NCBI RefSeq assembly: GCF_023062595.1
Contig: NZ_JALLAN010000002.1
Span: 190,099-254,098 of the forward strand
Source of the DNA: Arthrobacter rhizosphaerae
GTDB taxonomy: Bacteria; Actinomycetota; Actinomycetes; Actinomycetales; Micrococcaceae
Length of the DNA: 64,000 nt
Direction of reading: 5' to 3'
This document shows, one piece after another, positions 60,641 through 64,000 of the stretch. Below the pieces are notes generated by a model. It was not told where the DNA came from, did no database searches, and saw nothing but the letters and a program-made list of their open reading frames with translations. Within the stretch, counting starts at the first letter, position 1; every line of letters starts with the position of its first letter. A program made the translations under genes and the position numbers.

Positions 60641-63379
60641 TCACGCCGCCGGAACCGTGGTGGCTGCGCCGACAACTATCGGCGCGATGGTCACGGAGTC
60701 GATATCCGGCGCGTAGGCGGAGCTGTTGCCGAGGGTCAATGCTCCAGTAGTGGTGGTCAGTTTGAGCGGAATGGTCCGCTCCCAGAAGCTGTTCCAGGAG
60801 TAGGTGTACCTGAAGAAGGCGCTGCCGGCTTCGGCAGGGTTTCCGCCTTCTCCTACGCGGATCTTGCGGTCCACCACCTGGGGGTTGTAGTCGTGGCTTC
60901 CTGACAGTTCGGCGTTGGCGTAGCGGACCACCATGTTGTAATCGCCGGTTGCGGAGAACTTTGCCTGCCGCGCGATTTCAATGTAGTCGGCAGCTCCTGC
61001 TCCCACGTTCCCCACCAGCTTCATACCTGAGGCGTTGCTGCCGGTGCTGGCAGTCAGCGTCCTAACCGCTGCCCTCCCGCGAAGGGTAGCGTTCTCCGCC
61101 TCGATGGTTACGGCCGCAGAGTCCGATGCCGCTGCCCTGGTGGTGGTGACGCTCTCCACCCAGGCACCAGCCGCGGAAGTAAGCTCGAGCTCATTGATTC
61201 CCTGTGAGAGGTGCACTCGGACCGTCGATTTCCAGGAGCCTTTTTGCGCCGGGGCGAAATTCGCAACGATCTTGCCGTTTGCGGTAAGGCGGAGATCAGA
61301 TGCCGCCGCTGTCCGGTAGGTGGCGGTGATGTCGTAGTAGCCGGAATCCCACGCGGTCACATAGGTGTCCGCCCGCTGGCCCGAGCCCTGAATGCGCATG
61401 GAACCGCGTGAAGCAGCAGGGTTGTCCAGCACGGCATCTCCCCAGGTCAGCTTGGCTCCGCCGAAGGGCCGCAGCGTGTTAGCCGCGTAGGCCGTTACTT
61501 CGCCGGATGCGACGTCGGTCAAGACGAATTTGTCCAGGGTAATGTCCGAGTTCGGCAGCTTGGTGGTGCCGTCCGCGCTGGTCCGAAGTGAGAGCACGTG
61601 CGTGCCTGCCGTGAGTTGGACGGTTACTTCGGCGCTGCCGCGGTACTGCCACTTGCTGGTGGCATTGAGGGCAAGATCAGCTGTGTACTGCACAGTTTTG
61701 GTGTTGACGTTATCCACGAAGAGGGCGTGCCGTCCGGGCACGCCAGGGGTGGACCCGATGACCTGGTACCGGTAGGTTCCGGTCCGCGGAACCGTGACTG
61801 TCCAGTCGGCCTTGGACTGGACAGTGTTGAAGGCTCCCACGTCCTTGCCGCCGGAGGCCAGGAACTTCCAGCCGCCGCCGGCCTGGGGATCCTGGGTGAA
61901 TGCCGTGGCGTTGGTAAGGGCGGTGTTCTCAGCTTCGACTGACTGGCTCCACGTGCCATCGACAGTAACGGGCCGGCCCTGCTCCGGCGTGATGATTACC
62001 TGGTAAGCGGCGTAACGGTCGTACGTATCGACGTCGAACTTGAGCTTTCCGTCCGTGACTGTGACGCCTTCGAGCGCCTTGATGACGCGGGGAGTTCCGG
62101 CGAGGCCTTCGGCGCCTGTGACAGCGGCTTCGCGGACCTCGACGTCCACCTTGGAGCCGAAGACAGCGGGATCAATCCCGCTCAGGTCCACGGAAACGTC
62201 CTTGCTGGTGCCGCCAAAGAGGACCGTGGCGCGCTTGTTGACGTTGTCCACGGCGCCGATTCCCTGCAGGGTGTCAGCCACGTTGAGCTGCGGCGGCGTG
62301 ACGTTTACCGTGGTGCTGCCCTGAAGGTCCCCGTACCACTTGAACATCCACCATCCGGCGTTGGCTCCGTTCGGGCGGGCCGAATTGTCTGAGAAGTTGC
62401 CGGCGTAGTTCCAGTAGGCGGTTTGGGCATCCACCTTCTCGTCTTCGAACATGGCAAACCACTGGATGAGCTGGCCTGGCACGCCCATATCCCGCAGCAT
62501 GCCGTACTCAGTGATGTTTACCGGAATCGCAGGAATGCCCTTCGCGGTTTCCATGTTGCGGTAGGCGGTCAGGTGGGACCGGAACGTTGCGAGTTGCTGG
62601 ATTCCGAGCTCGTGCCAGATGAAGATGTCCGGCAATGTATTGCTCGCTTTGGCGAAGTCCAAGATATCTGAGGAACGCTGGGCCTTCCATCCGGCGTCGC
62701 CCGGGCCGCCGATCTTCGCGTGTCCAAGGCCTTTCGCGGCGTACACGCTTTGGATCTTGGCGTGGGTGGCGTTCCAGTCATTCAGGAATGTGGTCTTCAT
62801 GGTTGTCCAGTTGCCGTACCAGTTTCCGAGGTCCGGCTCGTTGAAGGGGATGAAGATGTACTTTTCGGGGTGGTCGGACTGGGTGGCGACGGCGGTGGCC
62901 ACGAGTTCGACCACCTCCAGGTAGTCCCAGATTCCGTTTGCCGCATTGGTGTAGGTCCCGGTGGCTTGGTTGTAGGAGCGCGAATCACCGGGGCGGACGC
63001 CGCCGTTATACGGCCAGTCCGGGTAGTAATCCTGCACGTAGACGTACATGTCCTGGCCTCCCTTGGCGAAGAATCCATCCTCCACCTTGAGGGAGTCACC
63101 GCTCGGATGTTGGGTACCGAAAGGTGCCTTTTGGGACGTGTTGGTGATCCTTGCCCCGTTGATCAACGCCGGAGTCGGGGCACCTTCGTCACCAAAGCCG
63201 TACAGCGTGCCGGTGGCACCGCCCCGGAAATTGCCCGTCGTTTGGGAAAAGTTGACCCCCAGGACCTCCGGCACCTCATCGGCAGCAGCGGCGTTTGGGG
63301 CGGACGCGTGGGGAACAGTCACCCCCATCAGGGCCAGCGCCGCCACCGCCAAGTATGTGGAACCCGTAAATCTCTTCAT
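60641..63379 (-). CDS. Secreted clan GH-A glycosidase with CBM-type domains
   Basis: The 912-residue product has a signal peptide (about 1-33, ANAAAADE-like end). A TIM-barrel-type region (about 35-420) has probable acid/base Glu in IFIPFNEPDLGNW and nucleophile Glu in VNITEYGML, as in GH39/GH30/GH79-like enzymes. A beta-sandwich follows. Then come three galactose-binding-like modules: SVEAENTALTN near 475, a middle one near 640-750, and TIEAENATLRG near 770 to the end, CBM35/CBM6-like. It should be released and act on a plant or microbial polysaccharide. The exact family cannot be fixed by eye. AGCGCTATC sites lie upstream. Confidence 0.75.
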   Translation of the reverse strand: MKRFTGSTYLAVAALALMGVTVPHASAPNAAAADEVPEVLGVNFSQTTGNFRGGATGTLYGFGDEGAPTPALINGARITNTSQKAPFGTQHPSGDSLKVEDGFFAKGGQDMYVYVQDYYPDWPYNGGVRPGDSRSYNQATGTYTNAANGIWDYLEVVELVATAVATQSDHPEKYIFIPFNEPDLGNWYGNWTTMKTTFLNDWNATHAKIQSVYAAKGLGHAKIGGPGDAGWKAQRSSDILDFAKASNTLPDIFIWHELGIQQLATFRSHLTAYRNMETAKGIPAIPVNITEYGMLRDMGVPGQLIQWFAMFEDEKVDAQTAYWNYAGNFSDNSARPNGANAGWWMFKWYGDLQGSTTVNVTPPQLNVADTLQGIGAVDNVNKRATVLFGGTSKDVSVDLSGIDPAVFGSKVDVEVREAAVTGAEGLAGTPRVIKALEGVTVTDGKLKFDVDTYDRYAAYQVIITPEQGRPVTVDGTWSQSVEAENTALTNATAFTQDPQAGGGWKFLASGGKDVGAFNTVQSKADWTVTVPRTGTYRYQVIGSTPGVPGRHALFVDNVNTKTVQYTADLALNATSKWQYRGSAEVTVQLTAGTHVLSLRTSADGTTKLPNSDITLDKFVLTDVASGEVTAYAANTLRPFGGAKLTWGDAVLDNPAASRGSMRIQGSGQRADTYVTAWDSGYYDITATYRTAAASDLRLTANGKIVANFAPAQKGSWKSTVRVHLSQGINELELTSAAGAWVESVTTTRAAASDSAAVTIEAENATLRGRAAVRTLTASTGSNASGMKLVGNVGAGAADYIEIARQAKFSATGDYNMVVRYANAELSGSHDYNPQVVDRKIRVGEGGNPAEAGSAFFRYTYSWNSFWERTIPLKLTTTTGALTLGNSSAYAPDIDSVTIAPIVVGAATTVPAA

Positions 63380-63591
63380 TGAGTTGCTCCTCCTGGACGG
63401 TCACACCGTCCGCTGTTCAGGACCAGGACAGGCAGCATCCTGGAAATCGGTTTCCAGGAGTTGGGATGGAGAAATGGCGCCGTCGTAAGTCCCGCTTAGC
63501 AGCACACGATACCGCTTTCACATGTTCTGCGGTAGGCCGATTTTCACGATGTGGACAAAAAGTAACTCCATTCACAGGCGTAACTTAGCGG

Positions 63592-63664
63592 GTTAGCGCT
63601 ATCAATCTGGATAGTAGAAGCACGTCAGCGTCATCTATTGCCAAACGCCTTGAAAGCGCTATCA
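63592..63664. promoter_or_regulatory. Two AGCGCTATCA operator sites 60 bp apart
   Basis: GTTAGCGCTATCA (63592-63604) and GAAAGCGCTATCA (63652-63664) lie in the divergent region between the secreted glycosidase and the alpha-galactosidase-like gene, exactly 60 bp apart. The same core occurs upstream of the lyase at 31678. The rest of 63380-63717 shows no other gene. Confidence 0.6.
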
Positions 63665-63717
63665 TCAAATGGTCGTGTGGTTGAGGAATCGTGCGACTCG
63701 CAAAAACGAGGAGCACC

Positions 63718-64000
63718 GTGAGCAAGCTTTCCTGGGGAAACCCACACTTCACACTCAACTTCGAGTGGGATTCCAAGCAACCGATTTGCCTGACCGGGGT
63801 TTCAGGCGACGAGGCGGAACTGGTCATTGATCACCCGATGCCGGCAGTGGAGATTCTCACTGCGGCCGGCGGCCACGTTGCCGCTTCGGATAGGTTGTCC
63901 CACACAACTGTCGGAGCCGACCTCAGGTACGTTTCGCACAAGGCCCTGGACATCGCCGGCGGAACCGCATTAAGGATTCTGCTCCGCTCGGAACGCTACT
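63718..64000 (+). CDS. Partial CDS, probable GH36 alpha-galactosidase N-terminus
   Basis: A GTG at 63718, seven bases after GAGGAG, opens a frame that runs off the window after 94 codons. The product begins MSKLSWGNPHFTLNFEWDS and contains AVEILTAAGGH and LRYVSHKALDIAGGTALRIL. This resembles the N-terminal beta-sandwich of GH36 alpha-galactosidases, with their LRYVSH element. There is no signal peptide, so it is cytosolic. It is divergent from the secreted glycosidase and shares its operator region. The catalytic domain lies outside the window. Confidence 0.65.
   Translation, partial: MSKLSWGNPHFTLNFEWDSKQPICLTGVSGDEAELVIDHPMPAVEILTAAGGHVAASDRLSHTTVGADLRYVSHKALDIAGGTALRILLRSERY

Overview
The window looks like chromosome from a high-GC soil actinobacterium of the Micrococcaceae (Arthrobacter/Paenarthrobacter/Pseudarthrobacter group). 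Support comes from the GC-rich codon use, frequent GTG and TTG starts with AGGAGG-type ribosome sites, TANNNT -10 boxes, a mycothiol-type maleylpyruvate isomerase, an IdeR/DmdR-type iron box, and a locus for levan, gentisate and hydroxyquinol metabolism. I see no rRNA, tRNA, CRISPR array, insertion sequence or phage gene. This is a catabolic accessory region made of several self-contained modules.

Layout. 1-7,551: an aldoxime dehydratase, an aminotransferase plus orphan TRAP-type binding lipoprotein, a YCII protein, a divergent XRE regulator/zinc alcohol dehydrogenase pair, a small orphan protein and a small winged-helix protein. 7,742-9,995: aspartate ammonia-lyase and a FadR-type regulator. 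10,079-22,624: a fructan locus. It holds a membrane-anchored GH32 enzyme and a secreted GH68 levansucrase on the minus strand. Divergent from them are a LacI regulator, an ABC sugar importer without its ATPase, a cytoplasmic GH32 enzyme and a secreted GH32 enzyme. The levansucrase would make levan from sucrose, the exported GH32 enzymes would cut it, the ABC system would import the short products, and the cytoplasmic GH32 would release fructose. 22,910-25,142: a small paralogue of the earlier orphan protein, a leaderless ArsR-SRPBCC operon, an AlkD-like DNA glycosylase and a hypothetical gene. 25,216-27,975: a penicillin-acylase-family enzyme and an AlcB/IucB-type acetyltransferase behind an iron box, probably a siderophore accessory pair. 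28,123-34,026: a large secreted alginate-lyase-like protein and a glycogen-debranching-type glucosidase.

34,148-45,545: a salicylate module. Six tightly coupled minus-strand genes convert salicylate through salicylyl-CoA and gentisate to fumarate and pyruvate. A PaaX-family regulator, an aromatic acid importer and an alpha/beta hydrolase lie beside them. Two nearly identical promoter-operator modules control the two transcription units. 45,653-51,057: an ethanol/acetaldehyde/acetate module (aldehyde dehydrogenase, extra adenylate kinase, acetyl-CoA synthetase, alcohol dehydrogenase). 51,335-60,524: a gamma-resorcylate module (decarboxylase, resorcinol hydroxylase, hydroxyquinol dioxygenase, maleylacetate reductase, transporter, IclR regulator) like the tsd cluster of Rhodococcus jostii RHA1. 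60,641-64,000: a secreted modular glycosidase divergent from the truncated start of a probable GH36 alpha-galactosidase.

A sequence-conserved hairpin built on GACGACGGCGGG occurs seven times, nearly always just after a stop codon. It acts as the local house terminator and is the most distinctive repeated element here. All functional assignments come from motifs and family resemblance recognised by eye; no database search was run.
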